Assembly (NCBI RefSeq): GCF_002836515.1
Contig: NZ_PJBC01000013.1
Span: 1 to 64,000, forward strand
Reading direction: 5' to 3'
DNA length: 64,000 nucleotides
DNA from: Pseudomonas sp. Choline-02u-1
GTDB taxonomy: Bacteria > Pseudomonadota > Gammaproteobacteria > Pseudomonadales > Pseudomonadaceae
Both the position numbers and the translations under genes were made by a program. The number at the start of each line of letters is the position of its first letter. Positions within the stretch are counted from its first letter, which is position 1. The notes under the pieces were generated by a model, which was not told where the DNA came from, ran no database searches, and was given only the letters and a program-made list of their open reading frames with translations. Of this stretch, positions 45,555 to 53,762 are shown in pieces.

Positions 45555-46309
45555 GGCAACTCCATGTAATTCAGCTGAGTGATCGCGTTGTGCGCAATCA
45601 GCAAGGCGAGGGTTTGGGCGAGGTCGAACGGCGGGCTGTTCTCTACCGCCGCGAGCAGCGTTTGCCCCGCGGTCAACTGACGAATAAATACGCTCGCACC
45701 CGGTTCAAGAGCAAAAAGCTCAACCTCGAGACCGTTGCGCAGCACCAAGGCGTGCTGGCCTCGATTGATACCAATGCCTGCCAGGCTTTGCTCGTGCTGA
45801 TGCGCCGCCCAGATCGCTACGACGGCATAGGCCGAGTCGAGCAGGTGCAGCGAGGGATGCAATGGGAGACACAGCGCGCTCAGCGACTGCGGATCGGCCA
45901 GCGCCGCGCTGACTTGCTCAGGCCGGATCGGCTGCGCATCGGCGGCGTGGTAGGCGAGCGTGCGCAAGTGTTCGAGTCGCGCGACATCAGCGACATAAGG
46001 CACGCCGGCAATAGGGTCGAATTGCGCGATGAAGTCGGCGAAGTCCTCGCCATAGCGGCTCATCAACGGACTTTGTGGCGGTTGAGCGCGGATGAAAATC
46101 GCCGCCATGGCGCGGAAGAATTCCTCACCGACCAATTGCAGCACCACCGGATAACTGTCGGCCAGGGCATTGATCAGCGAGCCCTGCACGTTGTTTCGAT
46201 AGACCGCGAAACGCCGTGACGGGTCGACGCCGTTGCGACTGCACAGGCCCTTGGGATGAGGCAGTTGTACGTCAAGCAGCGCGGCGGCGAAGTCCGCTTG
46301 CGTGCTCAT
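45551..46309 (-). CDS. DUF2063 partner protein of the bufferin system (BufC/HvfC type)
   Basis: A 252-residue protein with an N-terminal DUF2063 domain ([75 protein letters not shown]). Such proteins bind the DUF692 enzyme and deliver the precursor peptide to it. Start and stop overlap the flanking genes by 4 nt each (bufB stop, doxX start), so the three are translationally coupled. Confidence 0.88.
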   Translation of the reverse strand: MSTQADFAAALLDVQLPHPKGLCSRNGVDPSRRFAVYRNNVQGSLINALADSYPVVLQLVGEEFFRAMAAIFIRAQPPQSPLMSRYGEDFADFIAQFDPIAGVPYVADVARLEHLRTLAYHAADAQPIRPEQVSAALADPQSLSALCLPLHPSLHLLDSAYAVVAIWAAHQHEQSLAGIGINRGQHALVLRNGLEVELFALEPGASVFIRQLTAGQTLLAAVENSPPFDLAQTLALLIAHNAITQLNYMELP

Positions 46310-47193
46310 GCCGCACGCTCCGCGCGGCGCAACAGCGTCTCGGCTTGCTGCGCTTCGGCGAGCAAAACCTCGAAGGCCGGCACGTGATTATCACGTTCTA
46401 TCAGCGTCGCCACCGGGCCGATACGCTGCAGTACTTGTCGGTACAGTTCCCAGACGGCCTGATCAATCGGCGCGCCGTGATCGTCGATCAGCAACCGATC
46501 GCCGAGGTTGTCGCAATCTTCAGCGAAGCCGGCCAGATGAATCTCGCCGACTGCGTGCAGCGGTAACGCATCAAGGTAAGCCATCGGATCGCGCTGATGA
46601 TTGATGCACGACACGTAGACATTGTTGACGTCGAGCAACAAGCCGCAGCCGCTGCGGCGGATCACTTCGGCAATGAACTCGGCCTCGTCGATCGTCGAAT
46701 GCTGAAACGCCAGATAGGTCGCCGGGTTTTCCAGCAGCATCGTTCGTTTCAAAGTGTTCTGTACTTGATCGATGTGCGCGCAAACGCGGTTCAACGTCGG
46801 CGTGTCATAGGCCAGTGGCAACAGATCATTGAGAAACACCGGGCCGTGGCTCGACCAGGCCAGATGTTCGGAAAAGGCTTGTGGTTGATAGCGTTCGATC
46901 AGCTCGGCGAGGCGTTTGAGGTGCTGGCTGTCCAGCGGGCCTTCGCCACCGATCGACAGTCCCACGCCATGCAATGACAGCGGGTACTGCTCGCGGATCA
47001 GACCGAGAAAATGATGAAACGGGCCGCCGGCCACCATGTAGTTTTCGGCGTGGACTTCAAAGAAACCGAGGTCCGGAATGGAGCCGAGCACTTCGCGGAA
47101 GTGCCCGGTCTTGAGCCCCAGCCCGGCGCGGGCAGGGAGCTCGGTGCGAGCTGCCTGAGTGCGCGGCAGGGACGGTTCGTGATGACTGAACAT
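46306..47193 (-). CDS. DUF692 multinuclear iron oxidase of the bufferin system (BufB/HvfB type)
   Basis: A 295-residue TIM-barrel enzyme of the MNIO (DUF692, MbnB-like) family, which uses two or three iron atoms to oxidise cysteines in precursor peptides. Conserved ligand motifs appear in order: [55 protein letters not shown] and LIERDNH. It should convert cysteines of the neighbouring precursor into thiooxazoles, as shown for bufferins. The ATG at 47193 has GAGTGA upstream; a GTG nine nt earlier is an alternative. It starts 26 nt after the precursor gene's stop. Confidence 0.9.
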   Translation of the reverse strand: MFSHHEPSLPRTQAARTELPARAGLGLKTGHFREVLGSIPDLGFFEVHAENYMVAGGPFHHFLGLIREQYPLSLHGVGLSIGGEGPLDSQHLKRLAELIERYQPQAFSEHLAWSSHGPVFLNDLLPLAYDTPTLNRVCAHIDQVQNTLKRTMLLENPATYLAFQHSTIDEAEFIAEVIRRSGCGLLLDVNNVYVSCINHQRDPMAYLDALPLHAVGEIHLAGFAEDCDNLGDRLLIDDHGAPIDQAVWELYRQVLQRIGPVATLIERDNHVPAFEVLLAEAQQAETLLRRAERAA

Positions 47194-47218
47194 GGGCGTC
47201 ACTCAGGCAGGTCGCTGA

Positions 47219-47524
47219 TCAGGACTTGGCTTTGAAGGCTTCGAGCTGACCGAAACCGGTCGGCGAGGTTTTGCTTTCGGTGGTGGCGCAGGTGCCTTTC
47301 GGAACGAGTTTCCAGGCGTTGGCCTGATCATCCATTTTCGCCGTGCCGGCGCAGGTAGTACCGGCGCCTGCGGCGCAATCGTTTTTGCCCTTCATGGCCA
47401 CGCCGAAGCATTTTTCCATATTGGCATCGGCGGCCTGGGCGGTGGAGACACTGGCAATGCTCAGTGCGGAACCGAGAGCCAGAACCAGAGCGGTGGCGGA
47501 CAGGGTACGGGTAGTCGCAGTCAT
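47219..47524 (-). CDS. Bufferin-type RiPP precursor (DUF2282, BufA1)
   Basis: A 101-residue precursor with an N-terminal Sec signal peptide ending VSTAQA (cleavage near residue 31). The mature part has four cysteines, Cys39 (EKCFGVA), Cys50 (KNDCAAG), Cys58 (TTCAGTA) and Cys79 (KGTCATT), with the family words MKGKNDC and KLVPKGTC. Members of this family are modified on central cysteines by the DUF692 enzyme and exported to the periplasm, where they bind copper. It is the first gene of the operon and has a GGAG site nine nt before the ATG. A possible ECF-type promoter lies at about 47588-47609. Confidence 0.9.
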   Translation of the reverse strand: MTATTRTLSATALVLALGSALSIASVSTAQAADANMEKCFGVAMKGKNDCAAGAGTTCAGTAKMDDQANAWKLVPKGTCATTESKTSPTGFGQLEAFKAKS

Positions 47525-47657
47525 GATGTTTCTCCAGGTTTTATCAGGGTTTCTGCAAGCGATTTGCGCTTGCTTGTGCCTCTAGAGAACGCTCACCGCG
47601 ATGCGTTACAGCGGGCCGCAAAACTTTTCCAGAGATTTTCCTGACACGGCTATCCCT

Positions 47658-47747
47658 TGTGGGAGCTGGCTTGCTCGCTAAAGCGGTGAATCAGTCGACA
47701 TTTTGGTTAACTGACACACTGCTTACGCGAGCAAGCCCGCTCCCGCA
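47658..47747. repeat. Inverted repeat, TGTGGGAGCGGGCTTGCTCG family
   Basis: TGTGGGAGCTGGCTTGCTCG and CGAGCAAGCCCGCTCCCGCA frame a 50-nt centre with the word TCAGTCGACATTTTGG. It lies upstream of the bufferin operon and downstream of the livF terminator region. Confidence 0.85.
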
Positions 47748-47777
47748 GGGGGGAGTAGATCCGCGGTTTCGTGGGCA

Positions 47778-47805
47778 CAAAAAAACGGCCCGAAGGCCGT
47801 TTTGT
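47778..47805 (-). terminator. Intrinsic terminator of the branched-chain amino acid transporter operon
   Basis: On the minus strand AACGGCC pairs with GGCCGTT around a TTCG loop, followed by TTTTTTTG. It starts about 17 nt after the livF stop codon. Confidence 0.88.
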
Positions 47806-47821
47806 TGTTCAGCGAGAACAC

Positions 47822-48523
47822 TCAACCGCCGAGGTACGCCTCGCGTACTTTCGGGTCGGTCAGCAGCGCTTCACCGGTGCCTTGCATGACCACGCGGCCG
47901 TTCTCCAGAACGTACGCGCGGTCGGCGATTTTCAGTGCCTGGTTGGCGTTCTGCTCGACCAGGAACACCGTCACCCCGTCCTTGCGCAGCTGTTCGATGA
48001 TGTCGAAGATCTGCTGGATGATGATCGGCGCCAGACCCAGCGACGGCTCGTCGAGCAGCAACAGCTTGGGCTTGCTCATCAGCGCGCGGCCGATGGCGAG
48101 CATTTGCTGTTCGCCGCCGGACATGGTGCCGCCGCGCTGATTGAAGCGCTCTTTGAGGCGTGGGAAAAGTTCGAGAACCTTGTCCATCTGCTCCTGGTAA
48201 TCGCCCTTGTTGGTGAAAAATCCGCCCATCGACAGGTTTTCCTCCACGGTCAGACGGGCGAACACCCGACGACCTTCCGGCACTACGGCGATGCTCTTGC
48301 GCATGATCTGCGACGAGTCCTGGCCGACCAGTTCCTCACCCATGTAGCGGATACTGCCGCTGTGTGCTTGCGGCGAACCGCAGAGCGTCATCAGCAGTGT
48401 GGACTTGCCGGCACCGTTGGCGCCGATCAGCGTGACGATCTCGCCTTGACGGACTTCGACGTTGACGCTGTGCAGGGCCTGGATCTTGCCGTAGAAGGTG
48501 GAAACGTTTTCAAACTGCAGCAT
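47822..48523 (-). CDS. livF: Branched-chain amino acid ABC transporter ATPase LivF (BraG)
   Basis: A 233-residue cytoplasmic ATPase: Walker A GANGAGKST, signature SGGEQQMLAIGRAL, Walker B LLLLDEPSLGLAP. It pairs with LivG to energise leucine/isoleucine/valine uptake. Last gene of the operon livK-livH-livM-livG-livF; it directly abuts livG. Confidence 0.95.
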   Translation of the reverse strand: MLQFENVSTFYGKIQALHSVNVEVRQGEIVTLIGANGAGKSTLLMTLCGSPQAHSGSIRYMGEELVGQDSSQIMRKSIAVVPEGRRVFARLTVEENLSMGGFFTNKGDYQEQMDKVLELFPRLKERFNQRGGTMSGGEQQMLAIGRALMSKPKLLLLDEPSLGLAPIIIQQIFDIIEQLRKDGVTVFLVEQNANQALKIADRAYVLENGRVVMQGTGEALLTDPKVREAYLGG

Positions 48524-49291
48524 TTACGCTTCCCCCAGGTAGGCTTTGATCACTTCAGGATTGTCGCGGATCTGTTCCGGCGTACCATCAGCCAGAGGCG
48601 TGCCCTGGTTGATCACGACAATGTGGTCGGAAATGCTCATGACCAGTTTCATGTCGTGTTCGATCAGCAGCACGGTGACGTTGTGCTCTTCACGCAGCAC
48701 GCCGATCAGCGCCTTGAGGTCTTCGGTCTCTTTCGGGTTCAGGCCGGCGGCCGGTTCGTCGAGCATGAGAATCCGCGGGCGGGTCATCATGCAGCGGGCG
48801 ATTTCCAGACGTCGTTGCTGGCCATAGGCGAGGGTGCCGGCGGTGCGGTTGGCGAACTCTTTGAGGTTGACCTTTTCCAGCCAGTACTCGGCAAATTCCA
48901 TCGCCTCGCGCTCGCTTTTGCGGAACGCCGGGGTCTTGAACAGGCCGGACAGGAAGTTGGTGTTCAAGTGACGGTGCTGGGCGATCAACAGGTTCTCGAC
49001 CGCAGTCATGTCCTTGAACAGACGCACGTTCTGGAAGGTGCGCACCACGCCTTTGAGGGCGATCTTGTGGCCCGGCAGGCCCTGAATCGGCTCGCCGTCG
49101 AGCAGGATGCTGCCGCCGGTAGGCTGATAGAAACCGGTCAGGCAGTTGAACACGGTGGTCTTGCCGGCACCGTTCGGCCCGATCAGGGCAACCACTTGTT
49201 TCTCTTTGACGGTCAAGGCCACACCGTTGACCGCGAGCAAACCGCCGAAGCGCATGCTCAGATTGTCGACTTTAAGGATCTCGCGGCTCAT
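48524..49291 (-). CDS. livG: Branched-chain amino acid ABC transporter ATPase LivG (BraF)
   Basis: A 255-residue ATPase: Walker [10 protein letters not shown], the LivG-type signature [12 protein letters not shown], Walker [14 protein letters not shown]. Its start overlaps the livM stop by 4 nt. Confidence 0.95.
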   Translation of the reverse strand: MSREILKVDNLSMRFGGLLAVNGVALTVKEKQVVALIGPNGAGKTTVFNCLTGFYQPTGGSILLDGEPIQGLPGHKIALKGVVRTFQNVRLFKDMTAVENLLIAQHRHLNTNFLSGLFKTPAFRKSEREAMEFAEYWLEKVNLKEFANRTAGTLAYGQQRRLEIARCMMTRPRILMLDEPAAGLNPKETEDLKALIGVLREEHNVTVLLIEHDMKLVMSISDHIVVINQGTPLADGTPEQIRDNPEVIKAYLGEA

Positions 49292-50544
49292 TTGCGCAAC
49301 TCCATGTGTGGGCGTTGCATCGGCAGCAGACCTTGTGGACGCCAGATCATCATCAGCACCATCAGCGCACCGAACATCAACATGCGGTATTCGCTGAACT
49401 CACGCATCATTTCCGGCAACAGGATCATTACGATCGCCGCCAGAATCACACCCAGTTGCGAGCCCATGCCCCCCAGCACGACGATGGCGAGGATGATCGC
49501 CGACTCGATGAAGGTGAACGACTCCGGCGTCACCAGACCCTGACGCGCGGCGAAGAAGCTGCCGGCGAAACCGGCAAACGCAGCCCCGAGGGTGAACGCG
49601 GAAAGCTTGATCACGGTCGGGTTCAGGCCCAGCGCACGGCAGGCGATTTCGTCTTCACGCAGCGCTTCCCACGCACGGCCGATCGGCATGCGCAGCAAAC
49701 GGTTGATCACGAACAGCGCGGCCAGTGCCAGCAACAGGGCAACGAGGTAGAGGAAGATCACCTTGTTGATCGAGTTGTATTGCAGGCCGAAATACTCATG
49801 GAACGTCTGCAGGCCTTCCGCCGCTTTACGCTCGAAGGTCAGGCCGAAGAACGTCGGTTTTTCGATGTTGCTGATGCCGTTCGGGCCGCCGGTGATATCG
49901 GTCAGGTTACGCAGGAACAGACGGATGATCTCACCGAAACCCAAGGTCACGATCGCCAGATAGTCGCCGCGCAGACGCAACACCGGGAAGCCCAGCAGGA
50001 AGCCGAACGTCGCCGCCATCAGCCCGGCAATCGGCAGGCAGATCCAGAAGCTCAGGCCGTAGTAGTGCGACAGCAGCGCGTAGCTGTAGGCGCCGACGGC
50101 GTAGAAACCGACGTAACCGAGGTCAAGCAGGCCGGCCAGACCGACAACGATGTTCAGGCCCAGGCCGAGCATCACGTAGATCAGGATCAGCGTGGCGATA
50201 TCCACCGCGCCACGGGAGCCGAAGAACGGCCAGACCAGGGCGAGCAGAATCAGCGCAATGATGAAATAGCGCTGGGTGGTTGGCAGGGTCAGGAAGTTGC
50301 TGGCCTTGGCCGGGATCAGCGGCATGCCCGGGGAGGAGCGCCAGGCCTTGCTGATCTGCTGGTTGAACAGCACGCGCAAAAACATCAGCACCGAGCAGAT
50401 CGCGATGGTCGCGAGTACTGCAGGGCTGGTGTTGTGCACTTCCAGGTTGATGCCGACGATGGTCAGTTTCAGACCGAGTACCGGGTAGGCCACGGCCCAC
50501 ACCAGCAAAGCGCTGAACAGCGCCTGTTTAAGATTCCTAGTCAT
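49288..50544 (-). CDS. livM: Branched-chain amino acid ABC transporter permease LivM (BraE)
   Basis: A 418-residue inner-membrane permease with about ten helices; the N-terminal extension of roughly 90 residues is normal for LivM. Characteristic segments are [32 protein letters not shown] and [22 protein letters not shown], the loop that meets the ATPases. Overlaps livH and livG by 4 nt. Confidence 0.95.
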   Translation of the reverse strand: MTRNLKQALFSALLVWAVAYPVLGLKLTIVGINLEVHNTSPAVLATIAICSVLMFLRVLFNQQISKAWRSSPGMPLIPAKASNFLTLPTTQRYFIIALILLALVWPFFGSRGAVDIATLILIYVMLGLGLNIVVGLAGLLDLGYVGFYAVGAYSYALLSHYYGLSFWICLPIAGLMAATFGFLLGFPVLRLRGDYLAIVTLGFGEIIRLFLRNLTDITGGPNGISNIEKPTFFGLTFERKAAEGLQTFHEYFGLQYNSINKVIFLYLVALLLALAALFVINRLLRMPIGRAWEALREDEIACRALGLNPTVIKLSAFTLGAAFAGFAGSFFAARQGLVTPESFTFIESAIILAIVVLGGMGSQLGVILAAIVMILLPEMMREFSEYRMLMFGALMVLMMIWRPQGLLPMQRPHMELRK

Positions 50545-51464
50545 ACTTTCTCAACCTCCGGACGGCCCAGAATGCCGGTCGGACGGAACAAGAGCACCAG
50601 AACCAGCAGGCCGAACGCGACGACGTCCTTGTACTGGTCGCCGAAGATATCGGCACCGAACGCTTCCGCTACACCGAGCACCAAACCGCCGAGCATCGCC
50701 CCCGGGATGCTGCCGATGCCGCCCAATACCGCAGCGGTGAAGGCCTTGAGGCCGACGAGGAAGCCGGCGTTCGGGTTGATCACGCCGTATTGCATGCTCA
50801 GCAGCACAGCCGCCACCGCGGCCAGCGCAGCACCGATGACAAAGGTCAGGGCGATGATGTTGTTGGTGTTGATGCCGAGCAGGTTGGCCATCTTGATGTC
50901 TTCGGCGCAGGCGCGGCAGGCGCGGCCCAGACGAGAACGTGAGATGAACAGGGTCAGGCCGAGCATGGCGATCACGGTCACTACGAACACCACGATCTGC
51001 ATGTAGGAAATCAGCACTTCTTGTGCGCCACCCGGACCGAAGACGAAGTTGCCCGGGATCAGGTTGGGGATAGCTTTGTCCTTGGAGTCTTGCGCCAGCA
51101 GAACGGTGTTCTGCAGGAAGATCGACATACCGATGGCGGAAATCAGCGGGATCAGACGGTTACTGCCGCGCAGGGGGCGGTAGGCAATCCGTTCGATGCT
51201 GTAACCGTAGGAACTGGTGACGACGATGCTGGCGATAAACGCTGCGGTCATCAACAGCGGGACACTGTCGAGTCCCATCATGGTCAACCCGGCGACGGCG
51301 ATGAAGGCCACGTAGGAACCGATCATGTAGACCTCGCCGTGGGCGAAGTTGATCATTCCAATGATGCCGTAAACCATCGTGTAGCCGATGGCGATCAGGG
51401 CATACATGCTGCCAACGTTGAGGCCGTTAACCAGCTGTTGGAAGAAGTGATAGAGGTCAGGCAT
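50541..51464 (-). CDS. livH: Branched-chain amino acid ABC transporter permease LivH (BraD)
   Basis: A 307-residue inner-membrane permease. Key segments: [41 protein letters not shown] and [21 protein letters not shown], the ATPase-contact loop. The start at this ATG has GGAG nine nt upstream; the longer frame adds 15 unrelated residues. About 230 nt separate it from livK, with a terminator hairpin between. Confidence 0.95.
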   Translation of the reverse strand: MPDLYHFFQQLVNGLNVGSMYALIAIGYTMVYGIIGMINFAHGEVYMIGSYVAFIAVAGLTMMGLDSVPLLMTAAFIASIVVTSSYGYSIERIAYRPLRGSNRLIPLISAIGMSIFLQNTVLLAQDSKDKAIPNLIPGNFVFGPGGAQEVLISYMQIVVFVVTVIAMLGLTLFISRSRLGRACRACAEDIKMANLLGINTNNIIALTFVIGAALAAVAAVLLSMQYGVINPNAGFLVGLKAFTAAVLGGIGSIPGAMLGGLVLGVAEAFGADIFGDQYKDVVAFGLLVLVLLFRPTGILGRPEVEKV

Positions 51465-51640
51465 TACAGCGCTCCTAAAAACCTGTACGCATTTCACTGG
51501 TGGAGTCATTTTCCCGCCCGGCCCCGTGGATCTCTATCCACTTCGAATCCGGGTTTTGCCAGCGAACCGCTGATGACGGTTTTGAGATTTTCAGGTGGGC
51601 AGACTGGCGGATCACGCCAGCGCGGCCCATACATTCGCAA

Positions 51641-51672
51641 AACAAAGCCCACGGCACGCCGTGGGCTTTATT
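51641..51672 (-). terminator. Terminator-like hairpin between livK and livH
   Basis: On the minus strand AAAGCCCACGGC pairs with GCCGTGGGCTTT around a short loop, followed by GTTTTGC. It starts about 20 nt after the livK stop. A leaky hairpin here would make more binding protein than membrane subunits. The 229-nt gap to livH shows nothing else. Confidence 0.8.
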
Positions 51673-51693
51673 GGCAGTCAGTCGGGCAAGGCC

Positions 51694-52821
51694 TTACTGA
51701 GGCGAAACTTCGGTTTTAGGTTTGCCGTTGTGCCACTCGTACACGACAAATTTGAAGTCCTTCAGGTCGCCCTTGTCGTCGAAGCTCAGGTCACCGGTCG
51801 GCGTCTTGAACGAACCGGCGTGGATGGCTTCAGCCACTTTGGTCGCGTCTTCGGACTTGGCCGCCTTGATGCCTTCGGCAATCACGGTCACCGCCGAGTA
51901 GGACGGGAACACGAACGGACCGCTCGGATCTTCTTTCTTGGCCTTGAATGCATCAGCCAGGGCAACGTTGGCCGGATCCTGATCGAAGGATTTGGGCAGG
52001 GTCACCAGCAGGCCTTCGGATGCGTCCTTGGCGATCTGGGTGATCGAGTCGTTACCCACGCCTTCCGGACCCATGAAGCGGGCCTTCAGACCTTTTTCCT
52101 GAGCCTGACGCAGGATCAGGCCCAGCTCCGGGTGGTAGCCGCCGTAGTAAACGAAGTCGACACCGGCTTGCTTGAGCTTGGCGATGATTGCGGAGAAGTC
52201 TTTGTCACCGGCGTTGACGCCTTCGAAGACGGCAACCTTGGTGCCTTTCTTCTCTAGGGTCGATTTGACGGCGGTGGCGATGCCTTCGCCGTATTGCTGT
52301 TTGTCGTGCAGCACGCCAACCACTTTCGGTTTCACGTGATCGGCGATGTAGTTGCCGGCGGCAGGGCCCTGGGCGCTGTCGAGACCGATGGTGCGGAAGA
52401 TCATTTTGTAGCCACGGGCGGTGATGTCCGGGCTGGTGGCGGCCGGGGTGATCATGATCACGCCTTCGTCTTCGTAGATGTCCGAAGCTGGCTGGGTGGA
52501 GCTGGAGCACAGGTGACCGACCACGAACTTGACGCCGTCGTTGACGACCTTGTTCGCTACCGCTACCGCTTGTTTCGGATCGCAGGCATCGTCGTATTCA
52601 ACGGCTTGCAGTTGCTTGCCATCGACACCGCCCTTGGCGTTGATCTGCTCGATGGCCATTTTTGCGCCACTGAACTGCATGTCGCCGTACTGGGCTACTG
52701 GACCGGTTTTAGGGCCGGCAATACCGATTTTGATGGTGTCAGCTGCGAACGAATGGCTGGCAACCCCGGCCAGAACCATAGCGGCAAACAGTTTGGAAAT
52801 CTGCTTAGTAGCCTTAGTCAT
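51694..52821 (-). CDS. livK: Branched-chain amino acid-binding protein LivK (BraC)
   Basis: A 375-residue periplasmic binding protein of the Leu/Ile/Val family with a Sec signal peptide (ISKLFAAMVLAGVASHSFA). Typical segments: TIKIGIAGPKTGPVAQYGDMQFSGAKMAIEQINAKGGVDGKQLQAVEYDDACDPKQAVAVANKVV and VGHLCSSSTQPASDIYEDEGV. Supplies Leu, Ile, Val and perhaps Ala to the LivHMGF complex. First gene of the operon; its promoter region carries a perfect palindrome. Confidence 0.95.
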   Translation of the reverse strand: MTKATKQISKLFAAMVLAGVASHSFAADTIKIGIAGPKTGPVAQYGDMQFSGAKMAIEQINAKGGVDGKQLQAVEYDDACDPKQAVAVANKVVNDGVKFVVGHLCSSSTQPASDIYEDEGVIMITPAATSPDITARGYKMIFRTIGLDSAQGPAAGNYIADHVKPKVVGVLHDKQQYGEGIATAVKSTLEKKGTKVAVFEGVNAGDKDFSAIIAKLKQAGVDFVYYGGYHPELGLILRQAQEKGLKARFMGPEGVGNDSITQIAKDASEGLLVTLPKSFDQDPANVALADAFKAKKEDPSGPFVFPSYSAVTVIAEGIKAAKSEDATKVAEAIHAGSFKTPTGDLSFDDKGDLKDFKFVVYEWHNGKPKTEVSPQ

Positions 52822-52893
52822 AGTGCTCCACTCTTACTGTTGTATTTTTTAGAGTTCTGGCGCCGTAGCAGCAGAACCGGGTCAGATATCTTT

Positions 52894-52937
52894 GCGATAC
52901 CCTCCGGAAAATGCCCCGGCAACTGTACCGGTACAGT
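52894..52937 (-). promoter_or_regulatory. Candidate livK promoter with overlapping 16-bp palindrome
   Basis: On the minus strand a TTGCCG box (52917-52922) and a TATCGC box (52894-52899) are spaced by 17 nt, fitting a sigma-70 promoter. The perfect palindrome ACTGTACCGGTACAGT (52922-52937) touches the -35 box, the position of a repressor or activator site. The bases from 52938 to the DUF2288 start at 53174 show no gene or clear RNA. Confidence 0.45.
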
Positions 52938-53173
52938 GTAGAGCGCCGCTTGATCAACTGGGAAGCGGGCGCCACGGGGCAAAACTTGGGGGTGTCGCGT
53001 TTTTGAATGAAAGAGACAGAATTGCGGCGGGTCAATCGGGGGCGTATACCCCAAAAGGCAGCATCCATTGGCTTTCCTGCTCTTGTCGTTCAGTGCAGCG
53101 TTTTGCAACCGGGTTTTTCTGACGGACCACCAACGTTATTATTCGCGTCGATTTCTTTTCCGGACAGCTCCCC

Positions 53174-53479
53174 ATGAATCAAGAACCTAGCACCCTCTAT
53201 GCCAAGCTGCTTGGTGAAACGGCATCTATTACCTGGAAAGAGCTGGAGCCGTTCTTCGCCAAGGGTGCCCTATTGTGGGTCGACCCTGACCTCGATTTGA
53301 TCGCTGCTGCCGAGGCCGTGGCATCGGACGAAGGCGAGAAAGTCGCAGCCTGGCTGGCTGAGGACAAGGTCGCCAAGCTGTCTGAAACGCGGGCGCTGGA
53401 TATTTTCGAACGTGACCCGCAGTTGTGGGCGGTGGTGGTTTCTCCCTGGATTCTGATCCAGGAAAGGGCGAAGGTTTGA
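53174..53479 (+). CDS. DUF2288 protein
   Basis: A 101-residue cytoplasmic protein of the DUF2288 family (LYAKLLGETASITWKELEPFFAKGALLWVDPDLDLIAAAEAVASDE; ERDPQLWAVVVSPWILIQERA). It is widespread in Gammaproteobacteria and has no known function. A short SD-like site (ggacag) lies upstream of the ATG. Confidence 0.88.
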   Translation: MNQEPSTLYAKLLGETASITWKELEPFFAKGALLWVDPDLDLIAAAEAVASDEGEKVAAWLAEDKVAKLSETRALDIFERDPQLWAVVVSPWILIQERAKV

Positions 53480-53670
53480 GCGGCTGCACCGTTTTGGTGC
53501 CTGCAGCGCCACACCGCAAGTGTGTAGCGGAGTAGCGTGATGGCACGTTGCCGTAGAGAAACACCACGCATCACGGTGACGTAAACGTAACGGGAACAGT
53601 TTATTGGGCGGCCCGAGGGTCGCTTAATTGTTTCTGGGTGTTGAGTCAGTGAAATATGTATCGGTGCAAA

Positions 53671-53745
53671 GGCCTCTTCGCGAGCAGGCTCGCTCCAACA
53701 GGGGAACGCATTCCAAATGTGGGAGCGAACCTGATCGCGAATAGG
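53671..53745. repeat. Degenerate inverted repeat, TGTGGGAGCGGGCTTGCTCG family
   Basis: TTCGCGAGCAGGCTCGCTCC and TGTGGGAGCGAACCTGATCG are inverted relative to each other and imperfect. It lies in the 283-nt gap between DUF2288 and the tubulin-like gene; I see nothing else there. Confidence 0.7.
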
Positions 53746-53762
53746 GGCGACTCGGTGCTGGA

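Noticed and set aside
49306..51006. 566-codon plus-strand frame opposite livM/livH
   Set aside because: His/Gln/Arg-rich shadow of two well-supported permease genes.
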